This document shows positions 1-6,369 of a stretch of 11,133 nucleotides of DNA, piece after piece (position 1 is the stretch's first letter; each line of letters starts with the position of its first letter). Source of the DNA: Nitrospirota bacterium (GTDB lineage: Bacteria > Nitrospirota > Thermodesulfovibrionia > UBA6902 > DSMQ01); assembly GCA_016207865.1 (NCBI GenBank), contig JACQZD010000012.1, positions 1 to 11,133 of the forward strand, given 5' to 3'. A model generated the notes under the pieces. The model was not told where the DNA came from, made no database searches, and was given only the letters and a program-made list of their open reading frames with translations. The position numbers and the translations under genes are program-made.

Positions 1-514
1 CACCGCCAAATCCCCATGAACCGGCTGCCTTCCCGTTGTAATTTGCACCGTGGGCATGCGCGCAATCCTCAATAAGATGAATGCCGTTTTCTTTACAAAA
101 GACCGCAATCTCTTCAATCTCAAAGGCTATGTGCCCCCCGATATGCACCACGCATACGGCCTTAGTTTTTTTCGTAACTTTTCTCCTGATATCCTCAAAG
201 GAAATGCATAGGTCATCTTTATTGCAATCGGCGTAAACAACATCAGCTCCGGCCCTTCGGGCCGCAATCGCCGTAGCAAAAAAAGTGTTGGCAGGAACAA
301 TAACCTCATGGTTCTTAACCCCGGCAAACTCAAAAAGAGCGGACAAGGCAACTCCTCCATTTGTTACTGCCATGCTTTGCAAGCCGGCCGCTTCAGTAAA
401 TTTTTCTTCAAACCGCTTAACCATCCAGCCTTCGGACCAGAAGTTTGAATCAAAGACTTCATTTAATAAATTAAAATATTTTTTACGATCTCCTTCGGAA
501 AATGGTATTTTCAT
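1..514 (-). CDS. DegT/DnrJ/EryC1/StrS-family PLP-dependent sugar aminotransferase (N-terminal 171 residues; cut by window edge)
   Basis: This family transfers an amino group, usually from glutamate, to a keto sugar carried on a nucleotide, with pyridoxal phosphate as cofactor; it acts in the cytoplasm in amino-sugar synthesis for O-antigen, capsule or antibiotics. The visible part has the family hallmarks: TNGGVAL at residues 51-57 (cofactor-phosphate loop; SNGTAAL is more typical), VPANTFFAT at 73-81, VVHIGGH at 122-128, and EDCAHAHGA at 149-157, where D150 should contact the pyridine nitrogen. The Schiff-base lysine lies beyond the window, so activity cannot be judged. The ATG is preceded by AAGGAG six bases upstream. 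The gene starts 10 bases after the radical SAM fusion gene ends, so the two are almost certainly co-transcribed and may act on the same sugar. Family assignment is secure; the substrate is unknown. Confidence 0.93.
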   Translation of the reverse strand, partial: MKIPFSEGDRKKYFNLLNEVFDSNFWSEGWMVKRFEEKFTEAAGLQSMAVTNGGVALSALFEFAGVKNHEVIVPANTFFATAIAARRAGADVVYADCNKDDLCISFEDIRRKVTKKTKAVCVVHIGGHIAFEIEEIAVFCKENGIHLIEDCAHAHGANYNGKAAGSWGFGG

Positions 515-524
515 CCGATACTCC

Positions 525-2252
525 TTATATGAAATTCCTTGTCTTTATTCCTGAAACATTAGTAAAAACAATGTTATATTTTGTTAATCTGCATTCGGGA
601 CACCACTTCCTGCAGAATTCACTGTCAAACACCATCTTTGACTGCTGTACCCGTTCGTTGCCGTGCCAGATTTCATGAAATGATTTTTCATGCAGATTGC
701 CTATTGGTTTAATCCAATCATAAATATTCAGCCTCCCGCATAAAAATACGCTTCCGTCCGCCGCTATTACGCTGCTTAAACTATGCGTCCGGCATGGGAT
801 ATTAAAATTACCCTTAATAATATTTTCTGACATATTATGTATATTGATTGAAAAATCAGATGTTGAATATTTTTGCAGATAATCTATCTCAAGATTCTTC
901 GGCAGCATATCAGGATAATCAATTACCGGTTTGATTTGAACATAATCAACATCAATCTTGTGCAGATTAAGGACCAGCTCCTCAAGGTTTTCCTCATTAA
1001 AATTAGTCACTATATAACTTATCCCGACAATAAGATTATTGACATTCTTCTTTTGAGTAATCCTCTGAATGTTGCTTATGACTACATCAAACAGGTCACG
1101 TCCTTTGCCATTAAGGAACTGATGTTTATTGGCGGCATCAAGGCTCACGCGAATCCAATCAAAGCAGCTTAAGTTATCCTCATATGACAGCTCCACACCG
1201 TTAGTAATAAGTCCTAATGATAAACCATAATCTTTCAAACACCTTACAACATCATTAAATCTCGGATAGATTGTAGGCTCACCGCCGCCCTCCAGCACAA
1301 CTCCCCGGGTGCCGTTCTCTGCTAAATTCCGAAACAAATTTTGTAAGATATCAAAGTCAATATCAACCATTGAACGCTTTCGCAATGCGCTGTCGGAACA
1401 CCATTTACATGACAAATTACATCTGTTTGTAAGCGAAAGTTCCACGCTTGCCGGATAAGAAAAATCTACTTCGCTATTTAAACAATTCTGAATAGCTTTT
1501 ATCTTATCGGGAAACAGCAAAATCTTTTCAAGACCTACCTCTCGAGATATAGATAAATTCTGCTGAGCGTATTTCACAACTATCGGATTCTTATCCAGAT
1601 ATTGAACAATGCCCGGATAGCTTAAGTCTTCGCATTCATTAATTATCTGGTTTAAGATAATTTCATCTTTGGGCACTGCCAGGGTAACTCTGTAGTTGGG
1701 TCTGTGAAATTGGTATTTAGGGGCTAATATATTAGATTTATCAACTATATCTTTAAATATATTTGCACCAAAACGTCTTTTAACCGGGGAGGTGATTTCA
1801 TAATTTGCCTTTTCTATCAATTCATATGTAAAAACCTCAACTCCAAGCCCTAAAACAATACCGTCATAATGCTCATTATAAGCGTAAGTATAATCAGAAG
1901 CAATGAATTCTTCTATGGTTTTATCACATTCCCATGGTTCAATCAACGGATAATGCCCCATAATTTTAACTACAACATCAGCCTTCCCCGCAGCGGCTGC
2001 TTCGTACAACCTTCCTATGGAGTCTTCGTAACTGCCCTGGTAGATTTTACAATCCAGCTTTTTTGCCGTACTGACCAGCGGATCATCGCTGATATCCTTA
2101 GTTGTTGACAAGACTATATCATTAATACGTTTTGATTTTCGTATTCTCTTGATAATAAATTCCAAAAGAGGCAATCCTCCGATAGTCAGCTTATATCTCT
2201 CAGGGAAATAATTTGAAATACTGCTTGCTTTTATAACTGCTACAACATTCAT
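525..2252 (-). CDS. Fusion protein: SpsF-like cytidylyltransferase domain + radical SAM/SPASM domain (575 aa)
   Basis: Two enzymes appear joined in one frame. Residues 1 to about 235 resemble the SpsF/CMP-KDO-synthetase nucleotidyltransferase fold (GGLPLLEFIIKRIRKSKRI at 25-43, IVLSTT at 46-51, YEDSIGRLYEAA at 75-86, GHYPLIEP at 99-106). Residues from about 268 form a radical SAM domain: the 4Fe-4S motif CxxxCxxC is C278-C282-C285, and the SAM-binding GGGEPT is at 322-327. A C-terminal SPASM/twitch-like region carries C487, C505, C547, C551 and C554, able to hold an auxiliary iron-sulfur cluster. In SpsF relatives the first loop is rich in Arg/Gly/Ser and a GD motif precedes CPL; here the loop reads IKASSISNYFPERYK and GD is GH, so cytidylyl transfer may be lost or altered. 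The start is four bases after the Trm112-like gene stops, with AAGGA about 10 bases upstream. The stretch looks more A+T-rich than the rfb genes. A role in modifying a nucleotide sugar or glycan intermediate, with the adjacent aminotransferase, is inference; SPASM enzymes also modify peptides and proteins. Confidence 0.88.
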   Translation of the reverse strand: MNVVAVIKASSISNYFPERYKLTIGGLPLLEFIIKRIRKSKRINDIVLSTTKDISDDPLVSTAKKLDCKIYQGSYEDSIGRLYEAAAAGKADVVVKIMGHYPLIEPWECDKTIEEFIASDYTYAYNEHYDGIVLGLGVEVFTYELIEKANYEITSPVKRRFGANIFKDIVDKSNILAPKYQFHRPNYRVTLAVPKDEIILNQIINECEDLSYPGIVQYLDKNPIVVKYAQQNLSISREVGLEKILLFPDKIKAIQNCLNSEVDFSYPASVELSLTNRCNLSCKWCSDSALRKRSMVDIDFDILQNLFRNLAENGTRGVVLEGGGEPTIYPRFNDVVRCLKDYGLSLGLITNGVELSYEDNLSCFDWIRVSLDAANKHQFLNGKGRDLFDVVISNIQRITQKKNVNNLIVGISYIVTNFNEENLEELVLNLHKIDVDYVQIKPVIDYPDMLPKNLEIDYLQKYSTSDFSINIHNMSENIIKGNFNIPCRTHSLSSVIAADGSVFLCGRLNIYDWIKPIGNLHEKSFHEIWHGNERVQQSKMVFDSEFCRKWCPECRLTKYNIVFTNVSGIKTRNFI

Positions 2253-2256
2253 TAAA

Positions 2257-2424
2257 TTAGATTCCTTCCGCCTCCTCTATCAGCATTACAGGAATGTCGT
2301 CTTTTATGTGATAACGCAGACTGCACTTTTCGCAGATAATACCATCCCTTAATTCATCTGCTTTTATATCTCCTTTACATTTGGGACATGCCAAGATTTC
2401 AAGCAGTTCTTTTTTGATAGTCAT
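2257..2424 (-). CDS. Trm112-family (UPF0434/YcaR-like) zinc-ribbon protein, 55 aa
   Basis: The product starts MTIKKELLEILACPKCKGDI and has two cysteine pairs, C13-x2-C16 and C31-x2-C34, then the family ending DDIPVMLIEEA at 42-52. Length and layout match the small bacterial Trm112/YcaR proteins. Eukaryotic and archaeal Trm112 is an activating subunit of methyltransferases; the role of the bacterial forms is less clear. In Escherichia coli ycaR lies between lpxK and kdsB, and here too the gene directly precedes a cytidylyltransferase-like domain. The ATG has AAGGAG five bases upstream, inside the last codons of the preceding remnant, and the TAA is four bases before the next start, so translation is probably coupled. 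The cysteine pairs suggest one bound zinc. Confidence 0.93.
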   Translation of the reverse strand: MTIKKELLEILACPKCKGDIKADELRDGIICEKCSLRYHIKDDIPVMLIEEAEGI

Positions 2425-2426
2425 GC

Positions 2427-2513
2427 TTACTCCTTTCTCATATTTTTCCGCGGCACGCCCTTGGAAGTGCCTCTTGCCGTAATAATTGCCAAAATGCTTT
2501 TATCGTTAAACAT
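2427..2513 (-). pseudogene. N-terminal remnant of a CMP-sugar synthetase (NeuA/KdsB-like cytidylyltransferase), 28 codons
   Basis: A 28-codon frame contains ILAIITARGTSKGVPRKN at residues 7-24, which matches the first nucleotide-binding loop of CMP-N-acylneuraminate synthetases (family form: ILAIIPARGGSKGIPRKNI). In an intact enzyme about 200 residues would follow; here the frame ends MRKE-stop three codons after the motif and the Trm112-like gene begins two bases later. Its ATG abuts the rfbD stop (TAAATG) with AGAGGTG as ribosome binding site, so it still looks translated. The simplest reading is that a deletion or replacement removed the rest of a cytidylyltransferase gene and put the Trm112-like gene in its place. 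A retained short coupling peptide is possible but less likely. The other frames past the break show no continuation. Confidence 0.75.
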
Positions 2514-3374
2514 TTAACACCTCTGTTTTTTATTATTTGCCTTTATAAATTGCTTAAGCCCGCTTCCCCAGTCAGGCAGGCTGATTTTCAAGACAAGCTC
2601 TGTCATTGTCGTATCAAGGACTGAATATGCCGGTCTTTTTGCCGGCGCAGGGAATTCATTGCTGCTTACCGGGATTATTTTTGTCTTTAATCCCGCCAAT
2701 AAAACAGCCTTTTTTGCAAAATCAAAACGGCTTATGCCGCCTTCAGTGCTGTCCGTTATATGATAAATGCCGTATGCCCCGCTTTTTATAAGATGCTTTA
2801 TCCCGTTTGCCAGCGTCATGGCAGATGTCGGAGAGTTAATCTGGTCTTTAACAACCCTTATTTCAGAGCGTTCCTTTGCCATTTTTAATATCATAGAGAC
2901 AAAATTACTTCCGCCTCTGCCGTATAGCCAGCTTGTCCTTACGATATAGAATTTATTCAGAATCCACTGCACATATTTTTCGCCTGCAAGTTTTGATTCG
3001 CCATAGGCATTAATCGGGCTTGGGTTGTCAAAAGGTGTGTACGGCTTTTTCTTTTTCCCGTCAAATACATAATCCGTGCTTATGTGGCAAAGGGGAATTC
3101 CCGCATCAGCGCACAGCAATGCAAGGTTCTGAACGCCTGTCCCGTTCACAAGAAAAGCCTTATCCCTCTCTTTTTCAGCTTTATCCACATTTGTAAATGC
3201 CGCACAGTTAATTACTACCTCAGGTTCATTGCTCTTTATAATCTTAGCCGCAATATCTTTTTTTGTAATATCCAGCTCCTGCCTTGAGAACGACTTCACC
3301 TCGTGGTCTTTTTTCAAAAGAGGAATCAAGTCCTGCGCAAGCATGCTGTTTGAACCTGTGATGATGATTTTCAT
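2514..3374 (-). CDS. rfbD: dTDP-4-dehydrorhamnose reductase, 286 aa
   Basis: This is the last step of dTDP-L-rhamnose synthesis: NAD(P)H-dependent reduction of dTDP-4-dehydro-L-rhamnose, in the cytoplasm. It is an extended short-chain dehydrogenase of normal length for RmlD. Family landmarks are VINCAAFTNVDKAE at 54-67, HISTDYVFDG at 97-106, the catalytic YGESK with Y124 and K128, and RTSWLYG at 146-152. The N-terminal nucleotide-binding loop reads TGSNSMLAQDL, where relatives usually have GSNGMLG, so two of its three glycines are Ser10 and Ala13. The rest of the fold is intact, so I expect an active enzyme. It is separated from rfbB by an 85-bp palindromic repeat, and its stop codon abuts the ATG of the cytidylyltransferase remnant. 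Confidence 0.96.
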   Translation of the reverse strand: MKIIITGSNSMLAQDLIPLLKKDHEVKSFSRQELDITKKDIAAKIIKSNEPEVVINCAAFTNVDKAEKERDKAFLVNGTGVQNLALLCADAGIPLCHISTDYVFDGKKKKPYTPFDNPSPINAYGESKLAGEKYVQWILNKFYIVRTSWLYGRGGSNFVSMILKMAKERSEIRVVKDQINSPTSAMTLANGIKHLIKSGAYGIYHITDSTEGGISRFDFAKKAVLLAGLKTKIIPVSSNEFPAPAKRPAYSVLDTTMTELVLKISLPDWGSGLKQFIKANNKKQRC

Positions 3375-3405
3375 GAATTTAATTTATTAAAACACACCTG
3401 GAAAA

Positions 3406-3490
3406 TTGTCATTCCCGCAAAAGCGGGAATCCAGTGCTTTCATACCGACATATCGGAATTGGATCCCCCGGTCAAGCCGGAGGATGACAA
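3406..3490. repeat. 85-bp palindromic intergenic repeat (REP/MITE-like) between rfbB and rfbD
   Basis: The element begins TTGTCAT and ends ATGACAA, a perfect 7-bp terminal inverted repeat. Inside is a perfect 8-bp stem ATTCCCGC/GCGGGAAT (3411-3418, 3423-3430, loop AAAA), then CCGA-CATA-TCGG (3445-3456), and a third imperfect stem around GATCCCCCGG and CCGGAGGAT. The GTCATTCCCGC-loop-GCGGGAATCCAG core is a widely dispersed intergenic repeat motif in many bacteria. There is no T-run after the hairpins on the transcribed strand, so it is not an obvious intrinsic terminator, although three hairpins in the message could affect stability or polarity. Confidence 0.8.
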
Positions 3491-3523
3491 ATACTGAGTT
3501 TTTAGACAAGATAAACATTCCCC

Positions 3524-4522
3524 TTACTCCTCCCAAAACCCCTTGCTCTCAGCGCCGAGCTTCTTTTTAAGCGGCAGCCACCACCATTCGTTATCCTTAT
3601 ACCACTGTATAGTCCACTCAAGCCCCTGCTCTATTTTTACAGACGGGCTCCAGTTAAGCTCACTCGTGATTTTTGAATTATTTAGGGCATATCTGTAATC
3701 ATGCCCGGGCCTGTCTTTGACAAATTTAATGCATTCTTTCCCTTTGCCCATCATCTTTAAAACCATGTTAACAATTTCTATGTTCTTTCTCTCGCAATTG
3801 CCGCCGGCATTGTATATTTCACCCGCCCTGCCGTTATGCAGGATGCAGTCAATCGCCGCACAGCAGTCTTCCACAAAGAGCCAGTCCCTTACATTTTCAC
3901 CCTTGCCGTAAACCGGAACCGGCCTGTCCATGAGGAGATTTGTAATCATAAGCGGGATGAATTTTTCAGGGAACTGGTAACTGCCGTAATTATTTGAGGG
4001 CCTTACAATCACCGCCGGAATGCCGTAAGTCTCTGAGTAAGCGCGCACGAGGAGGTCTCCTGAGGCCTTTGACGCCGAATACGGAGAGTTAGGCTTAAGC
4101 GGGTTTTCTTCTGTAAATTTCCCTTTATCCCCGAGCGTACCGTATACCTCATCGGTTGAAATATGTACAAATTTTTTTATTTGTAATTCTTTTACAGCCT
4201 CAAGAAGCACCTGCGTCCCCATGATATTTGTCAAGAGAAACGGCTGGGCGTCTATTATGGACCTGTCCACATGGCTTTCCGCCGCGAAATTTATCACACA
4301 GTCAACACTGCCAAGCAGGTCTGCAACAAGCCCTGCATCCTCAATCCTGCCGTGCCTGAAATGATATCTCTTGTCTTTATTTATACCCTTTAAATTCTCC
4401 GGATTCCCGGCATAAGTCAGGGCGTCAAGGTTTACCACCTCATATTCAGGATATTTCTTGAGCATATGCCTTATAAAATTTGAGCCTATGAAACCGCATC
4501 CGCCTGTTACAAGTAATCTCAC
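3524..4522 (-). CDS. rfbB: dTDP-glucose 4,6-dehydratase, 332 aa
   Basis: The enzyme converts dTDP-glucose to dTDP-4-dehydro-6-deoxyglucose with bound NAD+, the second step of the rhamnose pathway. The Rossmann loop GGCGFIGSN has G7-x2-G10-x2-G13. The catalytic signature STDEVYG gives T123, D124 and E125, the Asp-Glu pair typical of 4,6-dehydratases, and YSASK gives Y148 and K152. RPSNNYG (174-180), NVRDWLFVEDC (210-220) and RPGHDYRYA (281-289) are further family motifs. Length is normal. The gene lies between two repeat elements: the MITE-like element just upstream and the 85-bp palindromic repeat just downstream. The next gene is rfbD. Confidence 0.97.
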   Translation of the reverse strand: MRLLVTGGCGFIGSNFIRHMLKKYPEYEVVNLDALTYAGNPENLKGINKDKRYHFRHGRIEDAGLVADLLGSVDCVINFAAESHVDRSIIDAQPFLLTNIMGTQVLLEAVKELQIKKFVHISTDEVYGTLGDKGKFTEENPLKPNSPYSASKASGDLLVRAYSETYGIPAVIVRPSNNYGSYQFPEKFIPLMITNLLMDRPVPVYGKGENVRDWLFVEDCCAAIDCILHNGRAGEIYNAGGNCERKNIEIVNMVLKMMGKGKECIKFVKDRPGHDYRYALNNSKITSELNWSPSVKIEQGLEWTIQWYKDNEWWWLPLKKKLGAESKGFWEE

Positions 4523-4561
4523 CTGGTTTTCTCCTGAAAATTTACTAACGGATTCAAGTAA

Positions 4562-4713
4562 AATAGTGCAGATGCTGAGAAAAAATTTATTTTTTGATAC
4601 CGTAACGCGTCTTTAATTAACTGCTCTTTGAATATTTTATTGGCTATAACCAATAAAGACGCTTTAATAATATTTATCATATTAAATAATTTTTTAGCAG
4701 TATCTGCACTATT
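4562..4713. mobile_element. 152-bp MITE-like element with long terminal inverted repeats and nested stems
   Basis: The ends are AATAGTGCAGATGCTG (4562-4577) and, read inverted from 4713, AATAGTGCAGATACTG. The repeat continues through the A-run to give about 29 bp with three mismatches and one single-base gap. Nested inside are GCGTCTTTA/TAAAGACGC (4607-4615 and 4654-4662, perfect) and TTTATTGG/CCAATAAA (4636-4643 and 4650-4657, perfect, six-base loop). There is no credible gene inside, and the sequence is far more A+T-rich than the rfb genes on each side. I see no clear target-site duplication. It fits a non-autonomous miniature inverted-repeat element inserted between rfbC and rfbB; a structured regulatory RNA is the alternative. 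Confidence 0.65.
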
Positions 4714-4725
4714 GACCCTTGCTGC

Positions 4726-5187
4726 TCACTCAATCCTAAACTCACTTTCAGGGCTGTCCTCATACCTGACTTCATCAACCTTTTCCTTCCGGCCCCATCC
4801 CGCATACAGCCTGTCAGGGAAATTTATAACCATGCCGTCCCTATCCCCTGTGTTTTTATAGGCATGAACAATGCCGGGCGGGATAATCACCACATGGCTG
4901 TCTGCGTTTTCTATAACCTTCTTGTTTTTATAAGTAGGCAAGGTGTCCCTGTTATCCCATAAATACAATTTGAATTTGCCATGGAAAAAGAAATAATCCG
5001 TCTGTTCAATATGCTCATGCGGCCCCCTTGCCATCCCCTGATATGTAATTGAGATATAGCACATAGCAGGCTCAATCCCTGAAATAATTTCATCTTTCCT
5101 GAACAGCTCGGCCAGCCAGCCCCGGCTGTCAGAAAATGGTTTTACTTTTTTAATAATTACGCCTTCTATTTCTCCGACCTTAAACAT
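4726..5187 (-). CDS. rfbC: dTDP-4-dehydrorhamnose 3,5-epimerase-family protein (short RmlC-like cupin), 153 aa
   Basis: Its place between rfbA and rfbB supplies the third rhamnose activity, 3,5-epimerisation of dTDP-4-dehydro-6-deoxyglucose. The sequence is a double-stranded beta-helix (cupin) with RmlC-type landmarks: DSRGWLAELFR at 20-30, ARGPHEHIEQTD at 53-64 with H57 in the position of the catalytic histidine, IIPPGIVHAYKN at 101-112, and a C-terminal LYAGWGRKEKVDE (127-139) with Y128 and D138 as candidate catalytic partners. At 153 residues it is shorter than classical RmlC (about 180), like the WxcM/FdtA-like and short epimerase relatives. The expected role is rhamnose epimerase because no other candidate exists in the window. 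It starts 25 bases after rfbA ends. Confidence 0.88.
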   Translation of the reverse strand: MFKVGEIEGVIIKKVKPFSDSRGWLAELFRKDEIISGIEPAMCYISITYQGMARGPHEHIEQTDYFFFHGKFKLYLWDNRDTLPTYKNKKVIENADSHVVIIPPGIVHAYKNTGDRDGMVINFPDRLYAGWGRKEKVDEVRYEDSPESEFRIE

Positions 5188-5212
5188 ACCTTGCCTTAAT
5201 TTTTATCAGGGG

Positions 5213-6280
5213 TCATACTTCAATGGCAGAGTCATCGCCTATCATGAGGCGGAGCGCCTTATGCTTATCATGGTTTTTAACGACCCTTGCGGACCTTCCG
5301 AGGATGCTGTCCTCAAGCCTTTCAACTCCTGATAAATATGCCTTGTTTAAAATCACGGAATGCTCTATGGAAGAATCAATGACAGTAACATCTTCGCCGA
5401 CACTGGTAAAAGGACCTATGAATGAATCCCTGATGCTTGAGTTTTGCCCTATAATTACAGGACCTCTTATAATGCTGTTTGTCACAGTAGCGCCTTTTTC
5501 AACCGTAACCCGACCGATTATACGGCTCTTTGAATCAACCCGGCCCTTAATCTGCCTTTTTATATACTCATCAAGGACCACAGTGTTAGCCTGAAGAATA
5601 TCATCCTTTTTGCCGGTATCAAGCCACCATCCGTCAAGCAATCCGCTCTTCACTTTACAGCCCGTGTCTATCAGTTTCTGTATTGCATCCGTAATCTCAA
5701 GCTCTCCGCGGGATGAGGGTTTTATCTTGTCTATGGCTTCATGTATTTTTGCAGTAAAGATATAAACGCCGACCAGCGCCAGGTTTGAAGGCGGTCTTTT
5801 GGGCTTTTCTATCAGTTCCAAGATATTGCCCTTTTTGTCAAGTCTCGCCACTCCGAATTGCGCAGGGTTGTCAACTTCCTTTAAAAATATCAATGCGTCA
5901 GGCGATTGATTTTTAAATTCCCTGATTGCATCCTTTACGCCGTGCGACAGAAGATTGTCGCCAAGGTACATTATAAAGTCGTCATTTTCAAGAAAGCTCC
6001 TTGCCGTTTTTACCGCATGCGCAAGTCCCGCAGGCTCAGACTGAAGGATATAGGTCACCCTGATATTCCACTTTTTACCGTCGCCTATGTAGCCTTTTAT
6101 TTCACTGCCTGTTTCAGGGGAAATGATGATGCCGACATCTCTTATGCCGGCATCGTGTATATGACCGAGGACATAGCCGAGTATCGGCTTATTGCCGACA
6201 GGGACCAGTTGTTTTGCGGTTGTATAGGTAAGCGGCCTGAGCCTTGTCCCTTTTCCGCCTGATAAAATTAATGCATTCAT
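5213..6280 (-). CDS. rfbA: Glucose-1-phosphate thymidylyltransferase, long form, 355 aa
   Basis: It makes dTDP-glucose from dTTP and glucose 1-phosphate, the first step of the rhamnose pathway. The nucleotidyltransferase domain carries GGKGTRLRPLT at 8-18, K23 and K31 of AKQLVPVGNKP, the metal-binding GDN at 107-109, and GWWLDTGK at 217-224. From about 245 to 340 hexapeptide-like repeats (TVTNSIIRGPVIIG, SIRDSFIGPFTSVG) predict a left-handed beta-helix. Short RmlA enzymes of about 290 residues lack this extension, so this is the long-form subfamily. The ATG is preceded by GGAGGAG about 10 bases upstream. It is the first rhamnose gene of the operon and follows the four-helix-bundle cassette. 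Confidence 0.96.
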   Translation of the reverse strand: MNALILSGGKGTRLRPLTYTTAKQLVPVGNKPILGYVLGHIHDAGIRDVGIIISPETGSEIKGYIGDGKKWNIRVTYILQSEPAGLAHAVKTARSFLENDDFIMYLGDNLLSHGVKDAIREFKNQSPDALIFLKEVDNPAQFGVARLDKKGNILELIEKPKRPPSNLALVGVYIFTAKIHEAIDKIKPSSRGELEITDAIQKLIDTGCKVKSGLLDGWWLDTGKKDDILQANTVVLDEYIKRQIKGRVDSKSRIIGRVTVEKGATVTNSIIRGPVIIGQNSSIRDSFIGPFTSVGEDVTVIDSSIEHSVILNKAYLSGVERLEDSILGRSARVVKNHDKHKALRLMIGDDSAIEV

Positions 6281-6341
6281 AGTTTTAATGCTCCTCCGGG
6301 CACTGCTCCGCCCTTTCAGTCACATTTAAGCAACTACCTCA

Positions 6342-6369
6342 GAGTTATGAGTCATGAGTTATGAGTTAT
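6342..6369. repeat. Heptamer array, four tandem GAGTTAT-type units, downstream boundary of the S23 cassette
   Basis: Plus-strand units are GAGTTAT, GAGTCAT, GAGTTAT, GAGTTAT. The stop codon of the S23 gene (TTA on the plus strand, 6366-6368) lies inside the last unit. The array is the inverted counterpart of the one at 6728-6755. Confidence 0.85.

Noticed and set aside
251..263. GC-rich palindrome GGCCC-TTC-GGGCC
   Set aside because: It lies inside the conserved aminotransferase coding sequence and is explained by Ala-Arg-Arg-Ala codons; no T-run follows.
3406..3490. Rho-independent terminator between rfbB and rfbD
   Set aside because: The stems are strong, but no T-run follows on the transcribed strand and the downstream genes belong to the same pathway.
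4554..4566. 13-base sequence TCAAGTAAAATAG shared with 7918-7930
   Set aside because: One shared 13-mer is about what chance allows in a window this size; one copy overlaps the MITE end and the other the -35 region, with no further similarity.
4628..4861. 77-codon plus-strand open frame crossing the MITE-like element
   Set aside because: It starts in the middle of the palindromic element and runs antisense into the conserved end of the rfbC-like gene.
5223..5594. 123-codon plus-strand open frame
   Set aside because: It lies wholly antisense to rfbA, which has strong family motifs, and its translation resembles no protein.
5906..6262. 118-codon plus-strand open frame
   Set aside because: Antisense to the well-conserved N-terminal half of rfbA; no recognisable motifs or ribosome binding site.
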